48,462 nucleotides of DNA from a candidate division KSB1 bacterium (GCA_034505495.1 JAPDQV010000005.1:15643-64104), one strand, 5' to 3'; shown: positions 33,314 through 43,607, numbered from the stretch's first letter. The notes: a model not told the origin generated them from the sequence alone. Made by a program: numbers and translations.

Positions 33314-34570
33314 GTGTCGATCAAAGACATTTTGGGCAAATTTGCGTTGGCAATGGCTGTAGGTATCCTTATCGGCCTTCAGCGTGAATTTGCAGCGGAG
33401 CAGGATAATAAAAAAATTATTGCCGGAATCCGCACGTTCGGACTTTTAGGGTTGTTGGGCGGCATGGCGGCAATGATTTCGCAGATTTTTTCTTCGCCGA
33501 TGCCGCTTTTGGTGGTGTTTTCAGCAACGGGATTATTGATTATAGCCGGATCGATCCTTGAATCTTTACGCGGGCAGATCGGCTTGACGACTGAAGTCTC
33601 TGCTTTATTGACACTGCTTCTCGGGGCATTGATCTTTTTCGGTTACAGTGTCGCGGCGATTGCCGCCGCTGTCGGCGTAGCCGTTCTGCTCTCTCTAAAG
33701 CTGGAGTTGCAGACGTTTGTCCGTTCCCTCTCACGTGAGGATTTGTTGGCAGCGCTTAAATTTGCCGTCATTACCGCCGTGATTCTGCCCATCCTGCCCG
33801 ACAAGTCTTTCGGGCCGCCGCCGTTCGATCTTTTTAATCCCTATTCCATCTGGCTACTGGTTGTCCTTATCTCCGGTCTAAGTTTTATCGGCTATATCCT
33901 TATTAAAATGATCGGTCGAAAAGGGATTGTTCTCTCCGGCGTATTGGGCGGATTTGTTTCCAGCACCGCCGTAACCCTGACGATGACGCAAAAAAGTCGT
34001 TCAGTACCTCAGGCAGGCGCTGCTTATGCTCAAGCCGTCTTTTTCTCCTGGGCCATTATGTTCCTGCGGGTAATTGTCGTTTCCACGATCGTCTACTTAC
34101 CCCTGCTTGCGCGTTTAGGTCCGGCGCTTGCAGCTGCAGCCTTTGTCGCTTTAACTGCCGGCTTTTTCATCGGCAAAAAGCAAAAACTGCAGAGCAACGG
34201 TGAAGAGCCGATTTTGACGAACCCTTTGGAACTAATCCCGGCCCTCAAGTTTGCGGCCTTGTTTTCGCTCGTTCTGCTGCTCGCAAAAGCGGCGGAAATT
34301 TATTGGGGCGATAAAGGATTGTATGCGGCAAGCCTGCTCTCCGGCTTGGTGGATGTGGATGCGGTTACGCTTTCCGTTGCGCGCTTGGCGGGCGATAGTC
34401 AGGCAGCCTTAACGGCGGCTGTGCGTGCAATTTTGCTGGCTTGTTGTTCGAATACATTGTTGAAAACCGGTGTTGCCGTGATCGGAGGCTCCGCATCATT
34501 TCGTCGCGCCCTGCTGCCGGGCAGTTTGCTGACCTCAGCTCTTACCGCACTGCTCGCTTTTATCCTCTAA
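33314..34570 (+). CDS. MgtC/SapB-type membrane protein with DUF4010 domain
   Basis: Integral membrane protein of 418 aa with about a dozen hydrophobic helices. Residues 1-135 match the MgtC/SapB N-terminal domain (AVGILIGLQREFAAEQ, GIRTFGLLGLLGG, then GLTTEVSALLTLLLGAL). The remainder matches DUF4010, with RKGIVLSGVLGGFVSSTAVT and SGLVDVDAVTLS. MgtC proteins are linked to growth at low magnesium and to regulation of ATP synthase or phosphate homeostasis in pathogens; the function of the DUF4010 version is not established. Translation starts at GTG 33314 with AGAGGAAAA upstream. The T9SS genes follow in the convergent direction. Confidence 0.85.
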   Translation: MSIKDILGKFALAMAVGILIGLQREFAAEQDNKKIIAGIRTFGLLGLLGGMAAMISQIFSSPMPLLVVFSATGLLIIAGSILESLRGQIGLTTEVSALLTLLLGALIFFGYSVAAIAAAVGVAVLLSLKLELQTFVRSLSREDLLAALKFAVITAVILPILPDKSFGPPPFDLFNPYSIWLLVVLISGLSFIGYILIKMIGRKGIVLSGVLGGFVSSTAVTLTMTQKSRSVPQAGAAYAQAVFFSWAIMFLRVIVVSTIVYLPLLARLGPALAAAAFVALTAGFFIGKKQKLQSNGEEPILTNPLELIPALKFAALFSLVLLLAKAAEIYWGDKGLYAASLLSGLVDVDAVTLSVARLAGDSQAALTAAVRAILLACCSNTLLKTGVAVIGGSASFRRALLPGSLLTSALTALLAFIL

Positions 34571-34652
34571 GCTGCTTTTTTACCCGCAAATTTGCTTGAA
34601 TTCTCCGGATGTTGCGGAAATCATGCGACCCCATTTGTATTCGGAACGGCAT

Positions 34653-34706
34653 AAAAAAAGCTCCTCGGAATGCATTTCAGTGGGAGCCTGACGGTCCGAG
34701 GAGCTT
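34653..34706 (-). terminator. Rho-independent terminator of the 686-aa surface protein gene
   Basis: On the minus strand a perfect 12-bp stem (AAGCTCCTCGGA at 34706-34695 with TCCGAGGAGCTT at 34669-34658) ends in seven T (34659-34653). A second 9-bp stem (ACGGGAGAA 34712-34720 with TTCTCCCGT 34743-34751) lies between it and the stop codon at 34763. Two hairpins in series make a strong stop for the surface-protein gene. Confidence 0.85.
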
Positions 34707-34762
34707 GAAGGACGGGAGAATAGGCGGGAGGGGGGTGACCTCTTCTCCCGTTGTCCTGCCGG

Positions 34763-36823
34763 CTATTTAATCAGCGTCATTTTCTTCATTTCTTTAAAAG
34801 ATCCCGCATTCAGACTGTAGAAATAAATACCCGGGCTTAATTCCGAAGCGTCCAGCGTTATTTTGTGCGTGCCGGCCTTCAATTCACCGTCGACCAAAGT
34901 CATTACGCGCCTGCCGAGCAAATCGTACACCTGCAGCGTCGCATAACCGCTTTCCTTTAACTGAAAGACGATGGTGGTCGTCGGATTGAACGGATTGGGA
35001 AAATTTTGCATTAACGCATAGTCCAACGGCGCTGTAACTTCGAATTTGACCGTCTGCGAGTAGCTGAAGGTTCCGTCGGTATCCAGCTGGCGCAGACGGT
35101 AAAAGTATACGCCGACCTCGAGCGCCTCCGTATCGATGAACTGGTAGGTTTGCTGGCGCGTGGTGGTGCCGGCGCCTTTTACAAATCCTATCCTTTGCCA
35201 ATTCTTTTCAGCGCCCATTGCTCGTTCGACTTCGAAACCCAGGTTGTTGGTTTCGCTGACGGTTTCCCAACGCAGGAGAACGGCGCGGCTGACGCTGTGC
35301 GGCGCAAATTGGACCGTAAAAGCAGCCAATTCGACCGGCGTGGTATCAAAAAAGTTACAGATGATCAGCATGTTGGTCGTGACGGTAACCGTTATCGGGT
35401 TTTCCGTGCTGTTTACGGCGCCGCTCCAGTTGTCGAAAGGATACTTGACGGCGTCATGCGATACCGCACGCAGCTTGATGATAGTGCCGTATTCGAAAGT
35501 GTATAATGAATCAGCGTTCTGATAGGTTGTTCCTTGATCCAGACTGATTTGAATAATTCCCATATAGTCCTGGGTACGCAGTTGCACGAGGTATTTCTTC
35601 TTTTCAAACACAGCTTCTAACCGCGTACTTTTGCGGATGATGAAAGAATAAATGCTGTCCGTGCTCACAATCGAAGGAATCAGACCTGTGTATTCCAGCC
35701 AATGTTTGAACTTGTAGCCGGGATTCGGAAGCGCCGTAACAGTGACAGTTTGGCCGTACGTGTAAACATGCATGACACCCGGCTCGGGAATGGTATTTCC
35801 GCCTTGAGCCGGTGTTATGGTGACCAAAAGAGAATCCTTTTCCAGCTTGAAAACGGCCGTCACCTGAACGTTTTTGGTCATTAAAACGCGCGTGCTGGCC
35901 TGATTGGGATTTTCGATCTGCACATCCGGCGGACTGACGACCCAATGGCTGAATTCATATCCCGTCCCTTCATTCGCCTTGGCGAATATGTCGGCATAAG
36001 TCAGCGCCGTATATTCGGTGGGGGTTGCCGGCGTCGTCGAACCCTGCGCCGGATCAACAACAGGCGTCAGCGTATATTTTTTCAGCTTGAAATTCGCCTC
36101 AACTTTGGTGTTCTTGATCATCGTGACAGTGACCTGAGGCGCCGTAATCGTCTGCGTGTCGTCGATCAGCCAGTGGCTGAATTCATAATGTTCGGCGAAA
36201 GCAGTCGAGTCGATGCGGATGGTCACTTGCTGCGCGTCGTTGATGCTGTACAAATAGTCATCCGCTTTGGGGATCGTATTGCCCTTGCCGGCCGGATTAA
36301 TGCGAATAGACAGCTTGGCCATTCCGCTATGGATTTCCACCAGCGCGGTTCCTCTGCCGGTAAAAGTTACCGGTTCCGAAAGCTTTTCACCGGTTTCTGT
36401 ATTGTAGTAAGCAACATTGCTGTCCGGAATAGCTACAACCGTATTGGTCGCACTGACTAAAAGATAGAATTTCATCGGATTTCCTTCGCGGAAACCCGGG
36501 TCGACAACCACGTTATTCTGCTTGAATTCCTTATAAGCCGTCAGAAAAAGAAATTCTCCCTTTTCATATTGGCTGTAATCCTTTTGTAGAATCGTCACGC
36601 CGACGCACAACTCACCGTCGAACACACCGACTTTATCTCCCGCTTTCGGCATCAGGCCGTAGTAATTAAAGCCTTTGAAAAAGATATTCATCGGATCGTA
36701 ATTGCTCGGCGGCTTGACAAAGCTGGCAGGCGTCACTTCGGCGAATGCCGGTGCCTGCATCAGCAACAGCACTGCGGCCAAAATAACCGGCAGCTTCCCC
36801 ATCCCTTTAAACTTGCTTTTCAT
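34763..36823 (-). CDS. Secreted T9SS protein with divergent InlB B-repeats
   Basis: The protein has 686 aa, starting at ATG 36823 with GAGAGGAA upstream. A signal peptide ends near PAFA. Residues ~30-150 carry a module with KAGDKVGVFDGELCVGVTIL that recurs twice in the neighbouring 2184-aa protein. Three to four divergent InlB B-repeats follow (NPAGKGNTIP...YEFSHWLIDD, DPAQGSTTP...YEFSHWVVS, TPAQGGNTIP...YKFKHWLEY). Next is a fibronectin-like region with ETVSETNNLGFEVERA, and then the T9SS type A sorting domain (QNFPNPFNPTTTIVFQL, YDLLGRRVMTL, SPGIYFYSL). It is probably a surface-attached adhesin or matrix protein. Its stop is followed by a double terminator. Confidence 0.85.
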   Translation of the reverse strand: MKSKFKGMGKLPVILAAVLLLMQAPAFAEVTPASFVKPPSNYDPMNIFFKGFNYYGLMPKAGDKVGVFDGELCVGVTILQKDYSQYEKGEFLFLTAYKEFKQNNVVVDPGFREGNPMKFYLLVSATNTVVAIPDSNVAYYNTETGEKLSEPVTFTGRGTALVEIHSGMAKLSIRINPAGKGNTIPKADDYLYSINDAQQVTIRIDSTAFAEHYEFSHWLIDDTQTITAPQVTVTMIKNTKVEANFKLKKYTLTPVVDPAQGSTTPATPTEYTALTYADIFAKANEGTGYEFSHWVVSPPDVQIENPNQASTRVLMTKNVQVTAVFKLEKDSLLVTITPAQGGNTIPEPGVMHVYTYGQTVTVTALPNPGYKFKHWLEYTGLIPSIVSTDSIYSFIIRKSTRLEAVFEKKKYLVQLRTQDYMGIIQISLDQGTTYQNADSLYTFEYGTIIKLRAVSHDAVKYPFDNWSGAVNSTENPITVTVTTNMLIICNFFDTTPVELAAFTVQFAPHSVSRAVLLRWETVSETNNLGFEVERAMGAEKNWQRIGFVKGAGTTTRQQTYQFIDTEALEVGVYFYRLRQLDTDGTFSYSQTVKFEVTAPLDYALMQNFPNPFNPTTTIVFQLKESGYATLQVYDLLGRRVMTLVDGELKAGTHKITLDASELSPGIYFYSLNAGSFKEMKKMTLIK

Positions 36824-36958
36824 GGCATATTCCTCTCGACTATTGGTTAAACTATGATGCTCAGCAATTGTTTTGCACCCGATTGATATCGATTGCAAAA
36901 GAATGGCTGTGCTATTTTTAGTTCTTGGCTCCCGTATAAAGTGTTCCTTCTCTGCAAA

Positions 36959-36986
36959 TCGGGAGGAAGCCGAAGCTTCCTCCCGA
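36959..36986 (-). terminator. Hairpin after the 2184-aa surface protein gene
   Basis: TCGGGAGGAAGC (36959-36970) and GCTTCCTCCCGA (36975-36986) form a perfect 12-bp stem with a 4-base loop, 15 bp after the giant gene's stop codon on the minus strand. The following TTTGC gives only a short T-tract, so termination may be partial and the downstream surface-protein gene may be reached by read-through. Confidence 0.6.
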
Positions 36987-37000
36987 CAGCAGGGTTTGGG

Positions 37001-40000
37001 TTATTTGGCAAACATCATTTTTCTGGTTTCAGTGAACGAGCCGGCGGTCATCTTGCAGAAGTAGATGCCCGAAGCGACCCGCATGCCTTCCGCGTTGGTG
37101 CCGTTCCAAGAAACCTCGTAAAAGCCCGCCGTCTGTTTGGCGTCGACCAGCGTCATAACCAGCTTGCCGGTGACGTCATAGATCTGCACTTTCACGTCGG
37201 CATCATTCGGCACGGCGTACCGAATGGTCGTGCTCGGATTGAACGGGTTCGGATAGTTCTGCTCGAGCGCAAAGGTCTTGGGCATCTCGGCGGCCTGGAA
37301 CTTGACATCAAAGCTGACCATCGCCGTTCCACGCGGCTCAAAGGCGGCGGACAATTCCACCGAGCTTTCCTGCGACTGCTTGAACTGCAGCTTGTCGGCA
37401 GGAATCTCGAATTCCTTGTCCAAATCCTTCTTCCAAACGCGGATGGAGATGGCATTGCCTCTGGTAAAGCCTTTGCCGCTGCCGTCGTCCATGGCGGCGA
37501 TCAGAGCCAGAGGCTGGGAAGCATTGATTTCATGCTCGACCACCACGGAACCGACCAGCTTTTTGCCGTCGAACACTGCCACCTCATCACCCATCTGCAA
37601 CGGCTGACCGTCGATCTTGGCTTCGGAGATGTAGATGTTCATCGGCATATAAGGATTGCCCTCGTCACGCACAAAGTACTTGGGCGGTGCCGGTTCGTTG
37701 ACCACGGCCAACTTGGGCATCTGCGACGGACAATTGATCGCAAAACTGGTCGCCGTGGTAACATAGACATAGTAGCCTTCACCGGGTTTCATGTTGCCGA
37801 TGCCGTTGTACCATCCAACGAACGCCAGCTTTTCGAGCGCATGACCATATTGGTCCATCGCCTTCTTGAGTACACCGGCATTGATCAACGGCTGCAGAAC
37901 CGTCAGTGCATTCTGTTCCGCGTCGATGCACGGATAGCTGATGATGTTCCAACGGTCATGCATGTTGATCGTAATCGGCGTCGGCAGAATGGTACCCGGA
38001 ACCTGCAGGATCACATCCTGATTGACGTTGATGTAATATCCTTCGGCCGGGTTCCAGCTGCCGATCGTATTGATCCAATTGCCCAGCAGTCTTTCGATGG
38101 TGCCTTCGTTGGTCCCAACGACTTTGACCAGCTGCTGCACGATCGGATTAAGGATGCCGCCGCCTGTGGGCGTCGGATTGGCTGTGTTGAACAGGTTCGT
38201 GCTGCCGCTCGGCTGCACCGCCAGCGAAAAGATGTTCCAACCGCGCCGCAACTGAATGAACTGGCCGGGGATCTCTTTCTGCGTACGGTACAATTCGACT
38301 CGAGTCGAGCTCTGACCGGTGAACACGACCGGATTGGTTTCGACAACATCCTGATCGACCTTAAAGTACTGCACTTCGGTCGCCAGATAAGTATCGCCGG
38401 TCTTTGAGTCGTAGAGGCGATAGGTGATCGGGTTGCCGTCGCGGAAACCGTCGCGCGCAGACGTACCCGGATCGTCCGCCGAAGCGACGATGATCGCCGG
38501 CGAGGTCTTGCTCGCAGCCTGCGTCAATTTAACGACGCCGACGCAATACTGCCCGTCGAACACGGCAATCTCGTCACCTACCTGCAGCGCCTTACCGGGA
38601 TAGAACTCCGCCTTGGTCACGTAGAAGGTCATCGCCTTGTAGGGGTTGCCGGACCAGACGGTCTGGAAATGCGTCAGGATCGGCAGAGAACCTTCGGGTT
38701 TACCGACGGCAAACACGGCGCCTTCGTTGCGCAGACCGCCGCGGGTCTGTTCGGTGATCAAAGTCGGACCGGTTGAATAATTGGCATTGTCATAGCTGTG
38801 ACAATCGCCCTGAATCGTCCAGGTGTTGTCCATCTCCGAGGGCTTGCCATGGCGACGAATGATGCGCAGCTTGGAAGCGTCGGTATAGTTCTTCAGACCG
38901 GTCGCCTTGACTTCCAGATCGAAAGGCTGTTGCGAGTATGAGGTTCCTTCCGTCTGAACGTACCAGTAAAAGTCGGAATACGTATTCAACGTTACGCCGC
39001 ATTCGTCGGTGATCGGGAACCCTTTCGAACCCTGCGGATACTTGTCGATATGCTGCACAATGATGCCCAAATTGTGCGGAATGACCACAGCACCGTTAAC
39101 GGGTTTGAAAGTGAAAACCATCGGACGATAGGCGTTCAGCGAACCGACCGGGAACTCCTGGCGGTCACTGCTTGACCACGCCTCCACTTCAAAGTTCTGC
39201 AGCCGCTTCATGATTCGACCGATGGCGTAACCGGTGTTGCCGGGAGCAACGCCGCTGCGGTCAAAGCCCTGGCCGTAACCAGGCGACGGCGCGCAGATTT
39301 CGACGTAAGCATCACCCTCGGTGTCGAGCAGACCGTTGGTGAAGGTGATGTGATCGACATGCAGGCTGCCGCCCACAACGCCGACGATGTTGGCCGGTTT
39401 GGTCTTATTGATCTCCAGCCGAGCCGGTCCAGGCTGAATCGGCATGGGATGCGGCGTACCGTGTCCGCCGGGCATCGGCGGCCGCAGATCGATGCCGTCT
39501 TTAGGTACATACACCGTCTGATCCTGATCACCGGCAAAGCAGAGCGGCGACCAGAACTGGCACACCGGGTCGGTCGCCAACGGATAGACGTTGGACTCAT
39601 TTTGGATGTACACATCGCCATAGACCGTAATCTTGGCATTTTCGCCCACGATTACGTCGTTGCGAATGGTCAAAGTATGCGGTCCTAACACCTCAACCGG
39701 CTTGGTAATCTGCACAAAGCGGTTCTTGGTGTTGCGGTAGCGGGTGAAGGTGAGCTCCTCAACCCTGTCGGGCAATTCCGGGCCGGAGAAGAGGAAAGCC
39801 GGCGCATGATCGTAATCCAGACCCGGATCCATCGGATTGTTGTCGCGGTAGATCACTTTATAGTGCGAACCGTCTGCAACAACCGAAGAATTCTCTTCGA
39901 TTTCGCCGTCCACGCGGATGATGACCAGGCCGTCGATAAAGGTCAACGATTTGCCGTCCACCACCTTCAACACGCCGTTGCGCAGCAGCAGCGTATCGGA

Positions 40001-43000
40001 AACCGAGTTGCTGACCGGCAGCCGAATGGTCTTGTAGTTCTTGGGCGCCGTATCATCCTGCTCGTTCGGCCAGGTGCGGACGATGAAGGTCTTGACGATG
40101 CCCGAGTTTTCCGGCCAAACGTTTTCAGGCAAAAGCTTGTTGTCCGCCTGATGAACGGCGATGAGGCGGATTTTGCCGAGATAGACCGGGGGCATATCGA
40201 AAGAACCGGAATGATACTTGACCGTTACGCCGTCGGCAACGATCATTCGCCCGCGATGCCGAAACTCTTTCAGATCACGGTTCTTAAGAAAGAGATTCTT
40301 GGTGATCGTATAAGCGCCGTTTCCGGTTGTAGTGATGTCGACGCCGCTCTGTGATTCGATCCAGAAATTCGGAATTTGAAAGTTGCTGTTGCCGTGCGCA
40401 AACGGTGAAGCATCCGAATTATAGACCAAATAGCCGGTCGTCGCCTCATAAGTACCGGCAAGTCGGGTAAAGGTGTTCCTAATGATCAGATCGTTCGAGC
40501 CGAGATTGACGGTGCCGTCCTGGTGGATGTAGGTATTGGCGACTGTTACGTCATACTCGTTGCCCAGAATGTCGACCGACTTTTGTACGGTCAGGTTGGT
40601 GATCAGCGGGCTTTGGAAAATGTACCAGTTCATCGGCGGATTGACGGCGTTCAAATAGAGGGTATTAGGACCCGCCATGGTTGCCGTCTGGTACAGATAA
40701 AAGTTTTTGCCCAGCAGCGCCAAATCGGCGAACAAATTCACCGTACCATTGCGCATAATAAAGTCTTTGGTAATAGCCAGCGAATCGGCGCCGTTGTTCA
40801 CCAAATCCAACTGAGAGGCCGTGAGATTAACCTCGGTATTCGCGTCGATGCGCGGATAGTCGATGCCGGTTAGGCCAAGCCTCATGGTCTGGACGCTGCC
40901 GTTGAAAATGAGCTTTCCGGCAGCAGTGCTGAGGATCTGCGCCGTGCCCACCAAATCAATGTTGGCGCCGCGCACGGTGTAGACATAGTCGCCGATGTTG
41001 ATCATGGCGTTGGCGCGATGAGTCAGATCGCCTTTTTGCACCAGATTGCTCTTGAGCGTCAAGGTGGCGAAATTGTGCGTCCGCAGCCAGTCAATGTGCG
41101 GCCGGTTGGTGTCGGTAAACTCGACCTCAAGCGATGAGGACTGCGGCGGCACGTTCTGGACAAAGTCGATGCTGCCGGGATCCAATGCCGCAATCAGCGT
41201 GTTCGGATCATTGGAACAGAAATCCGGCATGCTTCCGCTGCCGACCGCCAGTCCGCGCGCCTTGATCTTGTTGTTCTTGGAATTCGCCGCGACGCGAATG
41301 TTCGGCAGATAGTAATCGGATATGATGGTCGTACCGTTGGGATTGGCGAGGACCAGCCAAGCCGTAGGCTGAATCGTAATAATGTGGCCGCCCAAATTGA
41401 TCAGGGTGCCCATCAGCGTCAGCACGCGCGCGTCGTTGATGATGAGCATTTGATTCGGATTGATCACCAGATCGCCGCGCACCGTGGCATTGGTGTTCAG
41501 CCGTACCCAACCGACGCCGTTGGCGCATAGGGTGTTGTTTTGGGTTCGGATGTAGAGGCTGTAGAGCCTGTCCTCCTGAGCTCCCTGCGGCAGCTCCCAA
41601 TCCGTCGTCTTTTGGTTGCCCTGATATTCGACGTTGACCATGGTCACAAAATTCGGTGCGGCATCAAAGGTGCCGTTCAAACGCACGATCGTCGGATACA
41701 CAGAAGCGTTGTTGAACGAAATGTTTCCGGAGTTGGTGACCCGGCCGTTGGTCAAGTAAAAGAATTCCGTGCAGGTAATCGGGGCAGTAATCCTGACTCC
41801 GATCGGCGTTGTAACGTTGTTGACGGCAAAGCTGCCGAAAGGACCACTGCCGCTGACATTCTGTACGACGGCGCCCTTCATCTCGACGAAACCGCCGTTG
41901 ACGGCGTTAAACCCGCCGTTATTGGTAAAGCTGGAAGGAATTCCGGCGGTGGTGTCCTGCCCGACTGTAACCGCACACTGATCGATCAGCACGCGGCCGG
42001 TGCTGAAAATTGTGTGGCCCAAAACAACGAAAACGCCGGCGTGAAAGGTGACTCCCGGAGAAACCGTATTGTTGTCGATAACCATCGTACCGTGCCATAC
42101 GGAACCGGGCTTATTGCCGTTGATGGTTTGCGCCGTTACGGAGCCAAGCGGACTAACATAAAGCTGAACATTGTCGACACGGGTGGTGCCGAAATCGACG
42201 TTGGTGCCGTTTTGGCCGAACTGGTAGAGAGCGCCGCCGAGCCGCAATCTGCGAGTTCCGGCGCTGCCTGTATCGCCGCTCATCTCCCACTTGCCGCGGA
42301 TGAACTGACCGTCTCCGAACAGTCTGACGTTCGAATCGGTGGTGCGGAAGCGGACCGTACCGCCGTTGACCTCCACATTGCCGAGATCGACAACTCCGGG
42401 AACGTCGAAAAAGATGACGCCGTTGTAGGCCTTCAACCAGCCCAGCGCATCCAGGGTGCGTCCGTCAACTGCGGTGCCGCTGCCGATGGTAATCTGTCCC
42501 GTGGAGTTATTGACGATGCCGCCGATTACGCCGCTCAGCGTCGTCTGGCCGGCATTGGGAACGTTCATGTTCGCCACGCCGTTGGCGGTGAGAATGCCGA
42601 CCCGCTTGGTTGTGTTGATGACCAGCGTCCGGTTGGTCCCAGAGGCAGCATTGACGGTCACATCCGGCAAAATCCGATCCCCTAAAAGAGTAGCTGTAAC
42701 ATTGTTACTGGTGATGACAAAATTCAGCAGACCGTTGGTGATGTCGCCGCTGTTGTTGTGTCCGTACGTGGCTCCCTGAGAAATAGTCAGTGTATAGCCG
42801 CCCAAGTCCAGATTGCAGTCCGTTTCCAGCGTCAAAGAACCGTTCATCTGTTTGCTTTCATTCAACTGCAGATCCGTTTTGGTGCCGGTGGCAGGAAGAA
42901 CCGGAGCTCTAACCCACAGCTCCCGTATAACGTTGGTGCTCGCCGAAGGCGGCATCTCCAAACCGGTCACCATAGGAAGGCCGCCCGGTCTTCCGCCGGT

Positions 43001-43555
43001 GTATTGAAAGCTGGCCTGCCCGGCAAACTGCAGCTGGCCCGTAGCAATGCTTCCCAGCGTCCTCTCCACCCACGCGCCGTTCTTCATAGTTAAATAGTTG
43101 GCGCCGTACACCAAACATGGAGAGGTCGGTGAAGCAGTGTTCCCCTTCAGCCACAACCTTTCAGCAATCAAAAAGTTGCTGATAAATGTCGTGTTGGCTG
43201 TCACGACCCAGGTGTTGACGGTCGGCGTCCCTCCGAAGGTCGTAAACGTGATGACTTTGCTGCGATGGATCGGGTCTGCAGGCAAACAATTTTCCGGATT
43301 AACCTCATTGTAAATAAAACCGTTTGCATAGTGTACCTCGATCACATCGCCCGTTACGCTCGCAACAGCGATGGCGCCGTTGATGGTCGCCTTTGGACCG
43401 ATGGTGCCGCCTTGATACTCGCGGGCCTCACCGTTCCAGTTGTCATTCCCCGTCTGCCCGTTGACATAGTACGTTTTGGCGCTTGCCAAACCGTAAAATG
43501 TCAAGCAAAGCAGCATTGCGAAGACCCATATTCTTCGCGGTGTCCATCCTTTCAT
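37001..43555 (-). CDS. Giant T9SS surface protein with parallel beta-helix-like repeats
   Basis: The protein has 2184 aa, starting at ATG 43555 with GGAGG five bases upstream. A signal peptide ends near GLASA. Mature residues begin KTYYVNGQTGNDNWNGEARE, the opening typical of DUF1565/pectate-lyase-like right-handed beta-helices. About 1600 residues of short glycine/asparagine/threonine-rich strands follow (many N-G-T and V-x-I turns). The C-terminal ~480 residues hold two copies of a GDE-AVFDG module (coding near 38590-38540 and 37595-37560), two domains with GWNIFSL...EGYYINV and RWNIISY...EGYYVYV, and the T9SS type A sorting domain ([26 protein letters not shown]). No catalytic motif is evident. 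It is most likely a long surface fibre or adhesin. Confidence 0.85.
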   Translation of the reverse strand: MKGWTPRRIWVFAMLLCLTFYGLASAKTYYVNGQTGNDNWNGEAREYQGGTIGPKATINGAIAVASVTGDVIEVHYANGFIYNEVNPENCLPADPIHRSKVITFTTFGGTPTVNTWVVTANTTFISNFLIAERLWLKGNTASPTSPCLVYGANYLTMKNGAWVERTLGSIATGQLQFAGQASFQYTGGRPGGLPMVTGLEMPPSASTNVIRELWVRAPVLPATGTKTDLQLNESKQMNGSLTLETDCNLDLGGYTLTISQGATYGHNNSGDITNGLLNFVITSNNVTATLLGDRILPDVTVNAASGTNRTLVINTTKRVGILTANGVANMNVPNAGQTTLSGVIGGIVNNSTGQITIGSGTAVDGRTLDALGWLKAYNGVIFFDVPGVVDLGNVEVNGGTVRFRTTDSNVRLFGDGQFIRGKWEMSGDTGSAGTRRLRLGGALYQFGQNGTNVDFGTTRVDNVQLYVSPLGSVTAQTINGNKPGSVWHGTMVIDNNTVSPGVTFHAGVFVVLGHTIFSTGRVLIDQCAVTVGQDTTAGIPSSFTNNGGFNAVNGGFVEMKGAVVQNVSGSGPFGSFAVNNVTTPIGVRITAPITCTEFFYLTNGRVTNSGNISFNNASVYPTIVRLNGTFDAAPNFVTMVNVEYQGNQKTTDWELPQGAQEDRLYSLYIRTQNNTLCANGVGWVRLNTNATVRGDLVINPNQMLIINDARVLTLMGTLINLGGHIITIQPTAWLVLANPNGTTIISDYYLPNIRVAANSKNNKIKARGLAVGSGSMPDFCSNDPNTLIAALDPGSIDFVQNVPPQSSSLEVEFTDTNRPHIDWLRTHNFATLTLKSNLVQKGDLTHRANAMINIGDYVYTVRGANIDLVGTAQILSTAAGKLIFNGSVQTMRLGLTGIDYPRIDANTEVNLTASQLDLVNNGADSLAITKDFIMRNGTVNLFADLALLGKNFYLYQTATMAGPNTLYLNAVNPPMNWYIFQSPLITNLTVQKSVDILGNEYDVTVANTYIHQDGTVNLGSNDLIIRNTFTRLAGTYEATTGYLVYNSDASPFAHGNSNFQIPNFWIESQSGVDITTTGNGAYTITKNLFLKNRDLKEFRHRGRMIVADGVTVKYHSGSFDMPPVYLGKIRLIAVHQADNKLLPENVWPENSGIVKTFIVRTWPNEQDDTAPKNYKTIRLPVSNSVSDTLLLRNGVLKVVDGKSLTFIDGLVIIRVDGEIEENSSVVADGSHYKVIYRDNNPMDPGLDYDHAPAFLFSGPELPDRVEELTFTRYRNTKNRFVQITKPVEVLGPHTLTIRNDVIVGENAKITVYGDVYIQNESNVYPLATDPVCQFWSPLCFAGDQDQTVYVPKDGIDLRPPMPGGHGTPHPMPIQPGPARLEINKTKPANIVGVVGGSLHVDHITFTNGLLDTEGDAYVEICAPSPGYGQGFDRSGVAPGNTGYAIGRIMKRLQNFEVEAWSSSDRQEFPVGSLNAYRPMVFTFKPVNGAVVIPHNLGIIVQHIDKYPQGSKGFPITDECGVTLNTYSDFYWYVQTEGTSYSQQPFDLEVKATGLKNYTDASKLRIIRRHGKPSEMDNTWTIQGDCHSYDNANYSTGPTLITEQTRGGLRNEGAVFAVGKPEGSLPILTHFQTVWSGNPYKAMTFYVTKAEFYPGKALQVGDEIAVFDGQYCVGVVKLTQAASKTSPAIIVASADDPGTSARDGFRDGNPITYRLYDSKTGDTYLATEVQYFKVDQDVVETNPVVFTGQSSTRVELYRTQKEIPGQFIQLRRGWNIFSLAVQPSGSTNLFNTANPTPTGGGILNPIVQQLVKVVGTNEGTIERLLGNWINTIGSWNPAEGYYINVNQDVILQVPGTILPTPITINMHDRWNIISYPCIDAEQNALTVLQPLINAGVLKKAMDQYGHALEKLAFVGWYNGIGNMKPGEGYYVYVTTATSFAINCPSQMPKLAVVNEPAPPKYFVRDEGNPYMPMNIYISEAKIDGQPLQMGDEVAVFDGKKLVGSVVVEHEINASQPLALIAAMDDGSGKGFTRGNAISIRVWKKDLDKEFEIPADKLQFKQSQESSVELSAAFEPRGTAMVSFDVKFQAAEMPKTFALEQNYPNPFNPSTTIRYAVPNDADVKVQIYDVTGKLVMTLVDAKQTAGFYEVSWNGTNAEGMRVASGIYFCKMTAGSFTETRKMMFAK

Positions 43556-43607
43556 TGAAACCTCCAAAAATTTAGTTGCCTACAACGCTGCTGATCCAAG
43601 TTGCCCT

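Noticed and set aside
34586-34595. Palindrome GCAAATTTGC after the MgtC/DUF4010 gene
   Set aside because: Too short and AT-rich, with no T-run, to be called a terminator.
36893-38407. 504-codon open frame antisense to the giant surface-protein gene
   Set aside because: The minus-strand frame has a signal peptide, recognisable modules and a T9SS domain. The plus-strand frame has no recognisable domain.
41540-42685. 381-codon open frame antisense to the giant gene
   Set aside because: No ribosome-binding site or domain; it lies fully inside a well-supported gene.
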